From Salinibacterium sp. (lineage in GTDB: Bacteria > Actinomycetota > Actinomycetes > Actinomycetales > Microbacteriaceae), in NCBI GenBank assembly GCA_025351795.1, contig JANXVG010000023.1, positions 1 to 48,986 of the forward strand: a stretch of 48,986 nt of DNA, in the 5' to 3' direction. Every line of letters starts with the position of its first letter. Position 1 is the first letter of the stretch. The notes below the pieces were generated by a model. That model saw only the letters and a list, made by a program, of their open reading frames with translations, was not told the DNA's origin and did not search any database. This document shows positions 27,390-34,932 of the stretch, piece after piece. A program made the translations under genes and the position numbers.

Positions 27390-27420
27390 TAAGCTCGACA
27401 CCGTTACCGTCCCCAAGGAG
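27390..27420 (+). promoter_or_regulatory. Promoter -10 and ribosome site before an ATC start
   Basis: TAAGCT at 27390-27395 could be a -10 element, putting the transcript start near 27402. AAGGAG at 27415-27420 is the strongest Shine-Dalgarno in the region and is followed after 7 nt by ATC, not by ATG, GTG or TTG. Confidence 0.5.
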
Positions 27421-27427
27421 TTCACCC

Positions 27428-27817
27428 ATCTCAGCACTTGACGCTATCGGCGCAGGACTTCTTGTCCTGCACATCCTCGGCCTGGCCGCCATAATCGGCC
27501 CTTTCCTCTTTCAGGTGAGTCGCAAAAGCGGTTGGAATCTCACTGTAATGACCATCGGTGCCGTTGCTCAGGTGATCACGGGGATCGCGCTGGTCGGCGT
27601 CTTGCAGGCGACCAAAGACCCGGGTACCTTCAGCATGGTCAAGGTCACGGTGAAGCTGGTTGTGGCCATCGTCGTTCTCGCGCTGCTGCTGGTTGCCCGC
27701 GCACGTCAGTCGAAACTCGTTGCTGCCGGCCAGAGCGATCGCCCGATCCTGCCGCTGTTCCACAGCGCTGGTGCTCTGGCCATCGTCAACGTCATCGTGG
27801 CGATCTTTGTGAGCTAA
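27428..27817 (+). CDS. Four-helix membrane protein with apparent ATC start
   Basis: 129 aa if read from ATC at 27428. Four membrane helices are visible (IGAGLLVLHILGLAAIIGPFLF, VMTIGAVAQVITGIALVGVL, VKLVVAIVVLALLLVA, AGALAIVNVIVAIFV). It looks like a small actinobacterial integral membrane protein of unknown function. The only canonical in-frame start, GTG at 27374, lies upstream of both the likely -10 and the Shine-Dalgarno. Initiation at AUC is therefore the best reading unless the base is an error for ATG. Confidence 0.7.
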   Translation: MSALDAIGAGLLVLHILGLAAIIGPFLFQVSRKSGWNLTVMTIGAVAQVITGIALVGVLQATKDPGTFSMVKVTVKLVVAIVVLALLLVARARQSKLVAAGQSDRPILPLFHSAGALAIVNVIVAIFVS

Positions 27818-27836
27818 ACCCGTGCCTCCACGGGGC

Positions 27837-27856
27837 GCGCGCTCGACAGAGCGCGC
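27837..27856. terminator. Bidirectional terminator-like hairpin
   Basis: Perfect 8-bp stem GCGCGCTC / GAGCGCGC with loop GACA, between a plus-strand membrane gene and convergent tadA. A second small dyad, CCCGTG / CACGGG, lies just before it. Confidence 0.55.
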
Positions 27857-27862
27857 CGGCAG

Positions 27863-28315
27863 CTATCGCTTGTCGGCGAAAAAGTCGAGCAGCAGGGCAG
27901 CGCATGCCTCGGCTTGCACTCCGGCAGTAACCTCGACCTGGTGGTTGAGGCGCCGGTCCCGCAAGACGTCATAGACGCTCCCCACTGCTCCGGCCTTCTC
28001 ATCCCACGCACCGAACACCACGCGCGGGATGCGCGCATTGAGAATCGCCCCCGCACACATGACGCAGGGCTCGAGGGTGACGACCAGTGTGACGTCGGTG
28101 AGATGCCAATCACCGCGTGCGGCTGCCGCCTCGCGGATGGCGATGATCTCGGCGTGCGCGGTGGGATCGCGGCGCACCTCGCGCTCATTGCGTGCGGAGC
28201 TGATCCGCGCGCCACTCGCGTCTACGATGACAGCGGCGACCGGAACGTCACCGGTTGCGAGAGCCGCGCGGGCATCGGCGATCGCAAGCGTCATCCACTC
28301 TTCGGCAGTGCTCAT
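27863..28315 (-). CDS. tadA: tRNA-specific adenosine deaminase (TadA)
   Basis: 150 aa from ATG 28315. The zinc site HAEIIAIREA and EPCVMCAGAILNARI is the TadA/CDA signature, and the length and C-terminal LLDFFADKR fit TadA, which makes inosine 34 in tRNA-Arg(ACG). A tRNA-Arg(ACG)-like remnant occurs later in the window. Divergent from upp. Confidence 0.9.
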   Translation of the reverse strand: MSTAEEWMTLAIADARAALATGDVPVAAVIVDASGARISSARNEREVRRDPTAHAEIIAIREAAAARGDWHLTDVTLVVTLEPCVMCAGAILNARIPRVVFGAWDEKAGAVGSVYDVLRDRRLNHQVEVTAGVQAEACAALLLDFFADKR

Positions 28316-28332
28316 CGAAACCCGGCTCACAG

Positions 28333-28338
28333 TAGATT
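28333..28338 (+). promoter_or_regulatory. -10 element giving a probable leaderless upp transcript
   Basis: TAGATT ends 6 nt before the upp ATG, so transcription would start at or next to the ATG. No Shine-Dalgarno precedes upp. The -35 region is poor. Confidence 0.4.
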
Positions 28339-28344
28339 GAGCCT

Positions 28345-28977
28345 ATGCGAGTACACGTTGCCGATCACCCGCTCATCACCCACAAACTCACCGTTCTGCG
28401 CGACAAGAACACGCCGTCGCCGACTTTCCGTTCGCTCGCCGAAGAACTCGTCACTCTGCTCGCCTACGAGGCCACCCGAAATGTGCGCGTCCACGAGGTG
28501 ACGGTCGAGACACCGGTCGCTACGGCCAAGGGCCTCGCAATCAGCGACCCTCGCCCACTCGTGGTGCCGATCTTGCGCGCGGGCCTCGGGATGCTCGAGG
28601 GGATGGTCAAACTCGTGCCGACCGCCGAAGTCGGCTTCCTCGGCATGGTGCGCAACGAAGAGACCCTTCAGCCGGATATCTATGCGGAACGCCTGCCAGA
28701 GGATCTCTCCAATCGTCAGTGCTTCGTGCTCGACCCGTTGCTCGCCACCGGTGGCTCGCTCATCGCGGCCATCGACTACCTGTTCGCCCGCGGTGCAGTA
28801 GATGTCACGGCCATCTGCCTCATCGGAGCTCCGGAAGGTCTCGAAGCCGTACGCACGGCGACCGAGGGCCGCGAAGTGACCATCGTGCTCGGCGCACTCG
28901 ATGAAAAACTCAACGAGGTCGGCTATATCGTGCCGGGACTCGGGGATGCCGGTGACCGGCTGTATGGCACCGTCTAG
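28345..28977 (+). CDS. upp: Uracil phosphoribosyltransferase
   Basis: 210 aa, the usual length. The PRPP-binding loop [18 protein letters not shown] and the uracil-binding C-terminal region [16 protein letters not shown] are intact. It salvages uracil to UMP. Probably leaderless. Confidence 0.96.
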   Translation: MRVHVADHPLITHKLTVLRDKNTPSPTFRSLAEELVTLLAYEATRNVRVHEVTVETPVATAKGLAISDPRPLVVPILRAGLGMLEGMVKLVPTAEVGFLGMVRNEETLQPDIYAERLPEDLSNRQCFVLDPLLATGGSLIAAIDYLFARGAVDVTAICLIGAPEGLEAVRTATEGREVTIVLGALDEKLNEVGYIVPGLGDAGDRLYGTV

Positions 28978-28981
28978 CCGC

Positions 28982-29010
28982 TTGACATCCCTGCGCCGAT
29001 GCAAGATAGT
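28982..29010 (+). promoter_or_regulatory. Strong promoter for the cysteine leader peptide and wHTH gene
   Basis: A perfect -35 TTGACA (28982-28987) and -10 GATAGT (29005-29010) are spaced by 17 nt. The predicted transcript start falls at 29017-29018, on the ATG of a 32-codon ORF, so the mRNA should be leaderless. Confidence 0.75.
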
Positions 29011-29017
29011 TGCAGTC

Positions 29018-29116
29018 ATGACTGTGAACACGCGTCCCCTGACCTCCGTTGGAGTTCTCGGTACCGCTGGCATGATGCCGGCGGGCGTTGTCATGTGTTG
29101 TCGAATGTGTGCCTAA
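29018..29116 (+). CDS. Leaderless 32-aa cysteine-rich leader peptide
   Basis: The peptide begins MTVNTRPLTSVGVLGTAG and ends MMPAGVVMCCRMCA. Three Cys codons (two in tandem) sit within the last seven codons, all TGT. A near-ideal promoter places transcription start on the ATG. It ends 158 nt before a winged-helix regulator gene. The design matches the leaderless polycysteine short ORFs described in mycobacteria, where ribosome progress at Cys codons controls the downstream gene. The sequence TCCTCGT, 7 nt after the stop, is complementary to the regulator's Shine-Dalgarno. Confidence 0.75.
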   Translation: MTVNTRPLTSVGVLGTAGMMPAGVVMCCRMCA

Positions 29117-29123
29117 CGGCAAT

Positions 29124-29130
29124 TCCTCGT
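29124..29130 (+). promoter_or_regulatory. Anti-Shine-Dalgarno segment of the leader
   Basis: TCCTCGT is the exact reverse complement of ACGAGGA at 29258-29264, which holds the ribosome site of the winged-helix gene. Base pairing would hide that site. It lies just past the leader-peptide stop, within reach of a ribosome at the Cys codons or stop. Confidence 0.55.
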
Positions 29131-29274
29131 CGAGTCCGGCCCGCACAGCCGGTTAGGGCTCCCGGGTTTCGCTCCTCATAACGAGTGTCACCTGATCGTT
29201 TTACCCGTATTACCCCGAAGGATCACACCCTCATCATTAGAGGCCCTTCATCACAACACGAGGATTTTAGACAC

Positions 29275-29994
29275 ATGTCTCTTGCAATTATTGACCTACC
29301 ACGTACCCGCCCGGCCTACCCAGCGCTTGCCCCGGTCGATGAGTTCGAACCCGCTGCTGCCCCTGTGGCCCCGATCGCTATCCGAGCCGTGCCTGCCGCA
29401 TCCGAAGCCCGCGGATTCGTGCTCTACGTCGGAGTGGATGAGTCGAAAGCAGCTGCCGCTGGCATCGACCTCGGCTCGATCGTGGAGCAACTCAAGCGAC
29501 TCGCCGCGCAGCTTGTTCCCACCTCGGAAACCTACGCGGCTGTCGCTCTCGCGCCTCGTGGGGCTGGCGGTCGTGATGTGGATGTGGTGCGCCTGGCTCT
29601 TCAGGATCCAGCAGCCCTCGCACGGCATCGCACCGTGGTGGAGGACGACGTTCCGGTCAAGGGCGGCGTTATCATCGACCTCTCCCGCAAGCGACTGCTG
29701 CTCGACAGCGAGACTGCAGCAGTCACCTACAAGGAGTTCGAACTTTTGCAGTATCTCGTGCTGCGCGAAGGTCGCACAATCGACCGCGCCGAACTGATCG
29801 CGTCCCTGTGGTCGGCCGACGACGCTGAGAAGCCAAACGAGCGCACGATCGACGTGCACGTTCGCCGCCTGCGCGCCAAGCTCGGCGCATACGAAGACAT
29901 CGTGCGCACCGTGCGCGGCGTCGGCTACCGGTTTGATCGTCATGCGGATGTCTCGGTTCGATTGGCGAGTACTCCGAGCCCCGACTTCTTCTAG
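29275..29994 (+). CDS. OmpR-type winged-helix transcriptional regulator (no receiver domain)
   Basis: 239 aa. The C-terminal third is a Trans_reg_C winged helix (TYKEFELLQYLVLREGRTIDR, in pieces TYKEFELLQYL and VLREGRTIDRAELI, then ERTIDVHVRRLRAKLG and VRGVGYRF). The N-terminal 130 residues are not a receiver domain and are unrecognised. The upstream Cys leader suggests its expression responds to cysteine supply, so it may control sulphur metabolism; this is inference. ACGAGGA precedes the ATG by 10 nt. Confidence 0.87.
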   Translation: MSLAIIDLPRTRPAYPALAPVDEFEPAAAPVAPIAIRAVPAASEARGFVLYVGVDESKAAAAGIDLGSIVEQLKRLAAQLVPTSETYAAVALAPRGAGGRDVDVVRLALQDPAALARHRTVVEDDVPVKGGVIIDLSRKRLLLDSETAAVTYKEFELLQYLVLREGRTIDRAELIASLWSADDAEKPNERTIDVHVRRLRAKLGAYEDIVRTVRGVGYRFDRHADVSVRLASTPSPDFF

Positions 29995-30384
29995 AACGCG
30001 AGCACCCTCACCCGGGTCGAACGAAGCCTTCCTGCTTCGTGTTCGTGGGAGAACGAACGCGACGATCGGGCCATCAGCGCAGGCGAATACGCCGGCGACA
30101 TCACCGTGGTTACGGCCGTCGTGCCACGCACAGGCAAACTCCAAGGAAAATAACAGTTTGATAACTAGACACCGTTACCTTTCCGTTATACATTCATTTC
30201 AGCAGAAGTTGTTTGCTGTGGCAGCTAATGCGGAATGTGATTGCAGGACACTCTTGGTGCAAGGGAGAGGGTCGGTTTCTAGCCTCTGGAACCGACCCTC
30301 AGTCTTGGATAAGCGGCTCGTGTGGCACCGTGGGCCACTGCCCATTAACTAACGTCTATCGGTGCATCTGCATAGAGTTGTCGT
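29995..30384. other. 390-bp intergenic region with hairpins and an AT-rich patch
   Basis: No convincing gene. It holds a small dyad ACGAAG / CTTCGT (30021-30040) soon after the winged-helix stop, an AT-rich stretch (30150-30215) that could hold a promoter, and a strong hairpin at 30267-30300. TAGAGT lies just before the MarR GTG start. Confidence 0.6.
30267..30300. terminator. 11-bp stem hairpin, terminator or RNA element
   Basis: GAGGGTCGGTT pairs perfectly with AACCGACCCTC around a 12-nt loop. No T-run follows in either direction. It could end a short transcript starting in the AT-rich patch 60-110 nt upstream. Confidence 0.45.
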
Positions 30385-30822
30385 GTGAGTACGAAAGAGC
30401 TGGCGGTCGATGCCTGGGAAGCGCTGTTTCGCGCTCAGGTCACCATCTTGCGTGAGTTGGGTCACGAGTTTCCTGCTGATGAGATCTCATTCAACGAGTA
30501 CGACGTGCTGTTCAACCTCGCCAAGTGCCCCGAACGCAAGTCGCGCATCCGCGATCTCAACAAATATCTGCTGCTCACCCAGCCGAGCGTGAGTCGCCTC
30601 GTCGATCGCCTAGTGGCGCGCCAATTGGTGCGTAAAGAGACCGACGCCACCGATCGCCGGGGCACCATTGTGCGACTGACGGATGCTGGCTACGCGCTGT
30701 TTCGCCGAGTGGCCGTCGTGCACGCAGAATCGATCAGCGTTCGCGTCGCTGGCGTACTTACCGACGACGAACTGCGCACACTCATCAGCCTGTGTGACAA
30801 GTTGCGCGTCGAGGGCACGTGA
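30385..30822 (+). CDS. MarR-family transcriptional regulator
   Basis: 145 aa from GTG. The winged helix includes IRDLNKYLLLTQPSVSRLVDRLVARQLV and the wing DATDRRGTIVRLTDAG (given in segments: LLLTQPSVSRLVDRL, DATDRRGTIVRLT). MarR proteins are dimeric sensors of small phenolic or redox signals. The stop overlaps the photolyase GTG start by 4 bp, so the pair is one operon and the regulator may control repair. Confidence 0.9.
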   Translation: MSTKELAVDAWEALFRAQVTILRELGHEFPADEISFNEYDVLFNLAKCPERKSRIRDLNKYLLLTQPSVSRLVDRLVARQLVRKETDATDRRGTIVRLTDAGYALFRRVAVVHAESISVRVAGVLTDDELRTLISLCDKLRVEGT

Positions 30823-32189
30823 CCGGAGAGCGCGCCGCCACTATCGTCTGGCTGCGCGACGACCTGCGACTGGCTGACAACCCAGCGCTCGCGGCAGCCG
30901 TGGATCGCGGCGGCGCACTTCTCGTGGTGTATCTGCTCGACGAGACCAGCCCCGGCATCCGTCCGCTCGGTGGCGCTACCCGCTGGTGGCTCCACCACAG
31001 CCTGGCCGCGCTGGCCGACTCGCTCGAGCAGATCGGCGGGCGCCTCGTGCTCGAGCGAGGGGCTGCCGCGACGGTAATTCCTCGTCTCGTCGCGCAGACG
31101 GGTGCGACCGCGATCTACTGGAACCGCCGCTACTCCCCCGCGTACAAAGTCGACGCCGCGCTCACCTCCCAGTTGCGCGACGCGGGTGTGGAGGTGCAGA
31201 GTTTCGCCGCCAACCTGCTGTTCGAGCCGTGGACAGTTATGACCCGCCAGGGAAGCCCATTCCGGGTTTTCACGCCGTTCTGGCGAGCGTGTCGTGAGAG
31301 CGACGCACCGCGAGCCCCGCTGCACGCCCCCATGGTGATCGAGGCGGCGGATGTCGCGGGCGACACCCTCGAGAGCTGGCACCTGTTGCCCACCCGCCCC
31401 GACTGGGCCGACGGTCTGCGAGAGGCGTGGGCCCCGGGGGAGGCGGCCGCCCACACGGCGCTCGAGCAATTCGCCAGCGACACCCTGGCGAACTATCATC
31501 TGCGTGACGAACCTGCCGGAGAGACGACAAGCCACCTGAGCCCGCGCCTGCGGTTCGGCGAGCTGAGTCCGTTCCAGGTTTGGCATCGGCTGCGCGGCTC
31601 GCTGTCGGTGGATGCCTCGAACAACGCAGCCAAGTTCCTCAGTGAACTGGGCTGGCGAGAGTTTAACTGGCACATCCTGTTCCATTTTCCGGCGCTCGCC
31701 ACGAAAAACTTCCGCTCCGACTTCGACGCATTTCCGTGGCACGAACCGACCGCGAACGAACTCGCAGACTGGCAGCAGGGGCGCACCGGCATCCCCCTTG
31801 TCGATGCCGGTATGCGCGAACTCTGGCGCACCGGGTACATGCACAACCGCGTGCGCATGGTCGCAGCGAGTTTTCTGGTGAAGAACCTGCTCGTCAACTG
31901 GCGCGTGGGCGAAGCCTGGTTCTGGGACTGCCTGGTCGACGCAGACGAGGCGAGCAACCCCGGCAACTGGCAATGGGTCGCGGGGAGCGGAGCGGATGCC
32001 GCACCATACTTCCGCATCTTCAACCCGCAATTGCAGGCCGACAGATTCGATCCCAGGCGCGAGTACCTGGGCCGCTGGATCCCTGAGCTCGACACAGCGC
32101 TTTACCCACAACCGATCGTTGACCTGGCCGAGTCGCGCCGGGGCGCTCTCGCCGCGTATGAGGTCGTGACAGCTCGTCGAAGCAACTAA
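30819..32189 (+). CDS. phrB: Deoxyribodipyrimidine photolyase
   Basis: 456 aa cryptochrome/photolyase-family protein. An N-terminal antenna domain (IVWLRDDLRLADNPALAAAV) is followed by an FAD-binding domain with SPRLRFGELSPFQVWHRL, GWREFNWHIL, GIPLVDAGMRELWRTGYMHNR and the NPGNWQWVAGSGADAAPYFRIFNP region (quoted in parts), as in class I CPD photolyases. It repairs UV-induced pyrimidine dimers in light. Convergent with psuK, overlapping by 4 bp. Confidence 0.94.
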   Translation: MTGERAATIVWLRDDLRLADNPALAAAVDRGGALLVVYLLDETSPGIRPLGGATRWWLHHSLAALADSLEQIGGRLVLERGAAATVIPRLVAQTGATAIYWNRRYSPAYKVDAALTSQLRDAGVEVQSFAANLLFEPWTVMTRQGSPFRVFTPFWRACRESDAPRAPLHAPMVIEAADVAGDTLESWHLLPTRPDWADGLREAWAPGEAAAHTALEQFASDTLANYHLRDEPAGETTSHLSPRLRFGELSPFQVWHRLRGSLSVDASNNAAKFLSELGWREFNWHILFHFPALATKNFRSDFDAFPWHEPTANELADWQQGRTGIPLVDAGMRELWRTGYMHNRVRMVAASFLVKNLLVNWRVGEAWFWDCLVDADEASNPGNWQWVAGSGADAAPYFRIFNPQLQADRFDPRREYLGRWIPELDTALYPQPIVDLAESRRGALAAYEVVTARRSN

Positions 32190-33076
32190 GCCGGGCGGCC
32201 GCCAATAATAGCTATTGCTCGCGCCGCAACGCGTACTCCGTCTTCGGCCGCCCGAAGCGCGTCCCGGTCGGTGACCCAGCTCGCCAGAAACCCCGCCGAA
32301 AACGCGTCGCCGGCTCCGGTTGGGTCGACGACGTGCGCGGCGATCGCAGGCACTCGCCCGCTCGCCGAGCCCGCAACGACGGCGCCGTAAGCGCCGAGCG
32401 TCATCACCACGAGATCGAATGACTCGGCAAGTTTCGCGGCAATCGAGTCTGCGTCGTGCAAACCCGTCAATAGCCGCCCCTCATCGAGACTCGGGAAGAG
32501 AATCGTCGTCCCGCTGACAGCCGACAGGAATGCCTCGACGCCGAAGTCGAGCAGGAACCCCGCCGAACCGGGCGACACCGCGACGGCGACCCCGGCCGCC
32601 CGCGCCCGGGCGATGAGCCTGACAAAGGGTGCGATATCCGCTGCGCCGTAAATGCTGTGGCCGGTGATCAGCAACACCGCCGCGTTCGCCAGCACGTCGT
32701 CGGTGACCGAAGCCGGATCATTGACGGCATTTGCACCGCGCTCGGTGAGCATTGAACGCACTTCGCCCGAAACGAGAATCACGATCGTTCCGGTCGCCAG
32801 GCTGGGATGACCGGTGAGGTGAGGTGTGACCCCGGCCTGTCTGAAGAGCGCGCCATGTCGGCCGAGGTCGTCGCGGCCCACGATCCCGACAAAATCGACG
32901 GATGCCCCGAGCGAGCCGAGCCAGACCGCCGTGTTCGCAGCAGAGCCGCCAGCACGTCGCGTGATTGATGACGGGGTGTCGGTGTCTGGCCGAATCGCTT
33001 CGCGCGGCACGACGACGATGTCATCGATCACATCGCCGAACACGACAATGCGAGTGCGACGCGCGGAATCAGGCAT
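32186..33076 (-). CDS. psuK: PfkB-family kinase, probable pseudouridine kinase
   Basis: 296 aa. RIVVFGDVIDDIVVVP at the N-terminus, RRAGGSAANTAVWLGSLGA, and the catalytic DPTGAGDAFSAGFLASW are ribokinase/PfkB motifs. Substrate is inferred from context: its ATG (33076) lies inside the last codons of psuG, an 8-bp overlap. It would phosphorylate pseudouridine for PsuG. Confidence 0.88.
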   Translation of the reverse strand: MPDSARRTRIVVFGDVIDDIVVVPREAIRPDTDTPSSITRRAGGSAANTAVWLGSLGASVDFVGIVGRDDLGRHGALFRQAGVTPHLTGHPSLATGTIVILVSGEVRSMLTERGANAVNDPASVTDDVLANAAVLLITGHSIYGAADIAPFVRLIARARAAGVAVAVSPGSAGFLLDFGVEAFLSAVSGTTILFPSLDEGRLLTGLHDADSIAAKLAESFDLVVMTLGAYGAVVAGSASGRVPAIAAHVVDPTGAGDAFSAGFLASWVTDRDALRAAEDGVRVAARAIAIIGGRPA

Positions 33077-33983
33077 GCAAAGCCGACCATTCGATGGCGA
33101 TCTGCGCAGCAACTCGAACGTTGTTGCGAGCGAGGTCGAGGTTAACCTCGAGGCTGCGACCATCAGACAGCTCGACGATCTTGAGCAGCAGGAATGGCGT
33201 GACCGCCTTGCCTGTTACGCCGGCGCCGCGGGCGAGGGCGAGGGCTTCATTGAGCACGCGGTCATGTTCCGCCGGGTCCCACTGCTGATCAAGCGGAATG
33301 GGATTGGCGACGACGATCCCCTGACCGTGGCCGAGTGCATCCTGGGCTTTCATGATCGCAGCGACCTGCGCAGCAGAGTCGACCGACCAGTCGAGGGTGA
33401 ACGCCGACGCACGCAGCCAGAAGCTCGGGAAGATCGTGGTTCCGTAGCCGATCACCGGCACGCTCAGCGTCTCGAGACGCTCAAGAGTTGCGGCAATGTC
33501 GAGCACCGACTTCACCCCAGCACTGACGACTGTGATCGGGGTGACGGCCAGAGTTGACAGGTCGGCGGACTCGTCAAAGCTGTCGCTCGCACCGCGGTGC
33601 ACTCCGCCAAGTCCGCCGGTTGCGAAGACGCGTACGCCTGCGAGAGATGCGAGGTGAGATGTCGCGGCAACCGTTGTCGCCGCACTTGAGCCGGCCGCCG
33701 CGATGATCGGCAGGTCACGCACGCTCGCCTTGACGAGGTCATCCTCGGCGATACGGCGCACGCCCTCCGCGTCGAGACCGATCTGGGGCACACCATCGAG
33801 TACCGCGACCGTGGCCGGCGTGACGCCGGCATCCCGCAGTATCTGTTCGAACTCGAGGGCAGCTTCATAGTTGCGTGGCCGGGGTAGTCCGTGGGAGATG
33901 ATCGTAGACTCGAGGGCCACGATGGGGCGGCCTTCGGCAAGGGCGGCGGCGACTTCGGCTGAGACGTGAAATGAGTTAGGCAT
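33069..33983 (-). CDS. psuG: Pseudouridine-5'-phosphate glycosidase
   Basis: 304 aa, normal length. PIVALESTIISHGLPRPRN, GVPQIGL, the DLPIIAAAGSSAATTVAATSHLA and RVFATGGLGGVHRGA segments (quoted in parts) are the PsuG/indigoidine-A-like signature. It splits pseudouridine 5'-phosphate to uracil and ribose 5-phosphate; Upp, encoded 4 kb away, could salvage the uracil. Confidence 0.94.
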   Translation of the reverse strand: MPNSFHVSAEVAAALAEGRPIVALESTIISHGLPRPRNYEAALEFEQILRDAGVTPATVAVLDGVPQIGLDAEGVRRIAEDDLVKASVRDLPIIAAAGSSAATTVAATSHLASLAGVRVFATGGLGGVHRGASDSFDESADLSTLAVTPITVVSAGVKSVLDIAATLERLETLSVPVIGYGTTIFPSFWLRASAFTLDWSVDSAAQVAAIMKAQDALGHGQGIVVANPIPLDQQWDPAEHDRVLNEALALARGAGVTGKAVTPFLLLKIVELSDGRSLEVNLDLARNNVRVAAQIAIEWSALHA

Positions 33984-34092
33984 CGGGTCTAATTTAGCGG
34001 TGCGTCGTGTCGACCTGGTCTCGCACTTCGCGTCCGTGCGTCGAGTTCGCGGAGGAATCCTCGATCCCGCACACTCGATAGAGCGAGACTTC

Positions 34093-34108
34093 TTTGATAT
34101 ATATCAAA
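34093..34108. promoter_or_regulatory. ArsR operator (perfect 16-bp palindrome)
   Basis: TTTGATATATATCAAA lies 19 nt before the arsR ATG. The TTGATA-N2-TATCAA pattern is like known ArsR/SmtB-family operators. Autoregulation of arsR-arsD-arsA is likely. It differs from the operator of the minus-strand ars operon. Confidence 0.75.
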
Positions 34109-34127
34109 TACTTGCAACAATGGAATT

Positions 34128-34517
34128 ATGCCCAAAGCACTCCCGGTTCTGGACGACGTCTCCCCGATCTGCTGTGTGCCGCTGGCGTCTACTCCGGTCT
34201 TTCCCGCAGACGACGCGGTGCGCCTCGCGATTCGCTTGAAAGCGTTGGCCGATCCGGCCCGTCTTCGATTGATCGCCTACATGCTCAATCAACCCAACCA
34301 GGAAGCCTGCACCTGCGATCTTGCACCCGTCGTTGGGCTGTCGGAGCCCACCGTCAGCCACCACCTCAAAACACTCGAGAAGGCTGGTCTGGTCTCGAAG
34401 GAGCGCCGGGGCATGAACGTGTACTACGCCGTCGAGACCACAGCCATCCGTGCCCTCGGCGTCGCCATCCATGTGGATGAGCCCACAGTCGATAACTACC
34501 AGTCCTGTTCGGCCTAA
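34128..34517 (+). CDS. arsR: ArsR arsenite-responsive repressor
   Basis: 129 aa winged helix with LADPARLRLIAYML and VGLSEPTVSHHLKTLEKAGLV. Cys61 and Cys63 in EACTCDL match the metal-binding CxC of the classic ArsR recognition helix region, and extra cysteines are at 15-16 and near the C-terminus. It should leave DNA on binding As(III). First gene of the plus-strand ars operon, 15 bp before arsD. Confidence 0.93.
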   Translation: MPKALPVLDDVSPICCVPLASTPVFPADDAVRLAIRLKALADPARLRLIAYMLNQPNQEACTCDLAPVVGLSEPTVSHHLKTLEKAGLVSKERRGMNVYYAVETTAIRALGVAIHVDEPTVDNYQSCSA

Positions 34518-34532
34518 CCAGAACGAGACACC

Positions 34533-34925
34533 GTGCCCACGATCCGAATCTACGAACCCGCCCTCTGCTGAGACACCGGTATCTGCGGCGCCGACCTCGA
34601 CCAGTCACTCGTCACGGTGACCGCCGACGTTCGCAGCCTGCACGAACTCGGTGCAGACATTGCGCGCCACGATCTCGCGAGCGACCCCACCGCCTTCACC
34701 GACGACGAAACGGTGCGTGCGTTCATGCACACGGTCGGCTCGTCAGGCCTTCCGCTGACCGTTGTCGATGGCGTCACCGTCGCCACGGGCGCCTACCCGA
34801 CTCGAGAAACACTGCTCGAACTTGCCGGTCTCGGCCCACAGCGAGAAGCATCCGTGCAGCGCGTCGAGCTCGGCCTCACGGAGAAGGCGAACGATAGCTG
34901 CTGCGGCGGCACTGGATGTTGCTGA
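34533..34925 (+). pseudogene. arsD: ArsD arsenic metallochaperone with UGA at the Cys13 codon
   Basis: Read through, the product is about 130 aa: IRIYEPALC, stop, DTGICGADLDQSL, and the C-terminus DSCCGGTGCC. This aligns residue by residue with ArsD of enteric plasmids, where Cys12-Cys13 and Cys18 bind As(III) for delivery to ArsA. Codon 12 is TGC and codon 18 is TGC, but codon 13 is TGA (34569-34571), a one-base change from TGC or TGT. Translation could restart at GTG 34617, giving 102 aa without the binding site. Options are a nonsense mutation, a sequence error, or selenocysteine; no convincing SECIS hairpin follows. Confidence 0.85.
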
Positions 34926-34932
34926 CACCATC

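Noticed and set aside
34569-34640. SECIS element after the arsD TGA
   Set aside because: Only a 5-bp stem with an unsuitable loop near the distance limit, and a 3-bp GGT/ACC stem closer in. Not enough to call selenocysteine.
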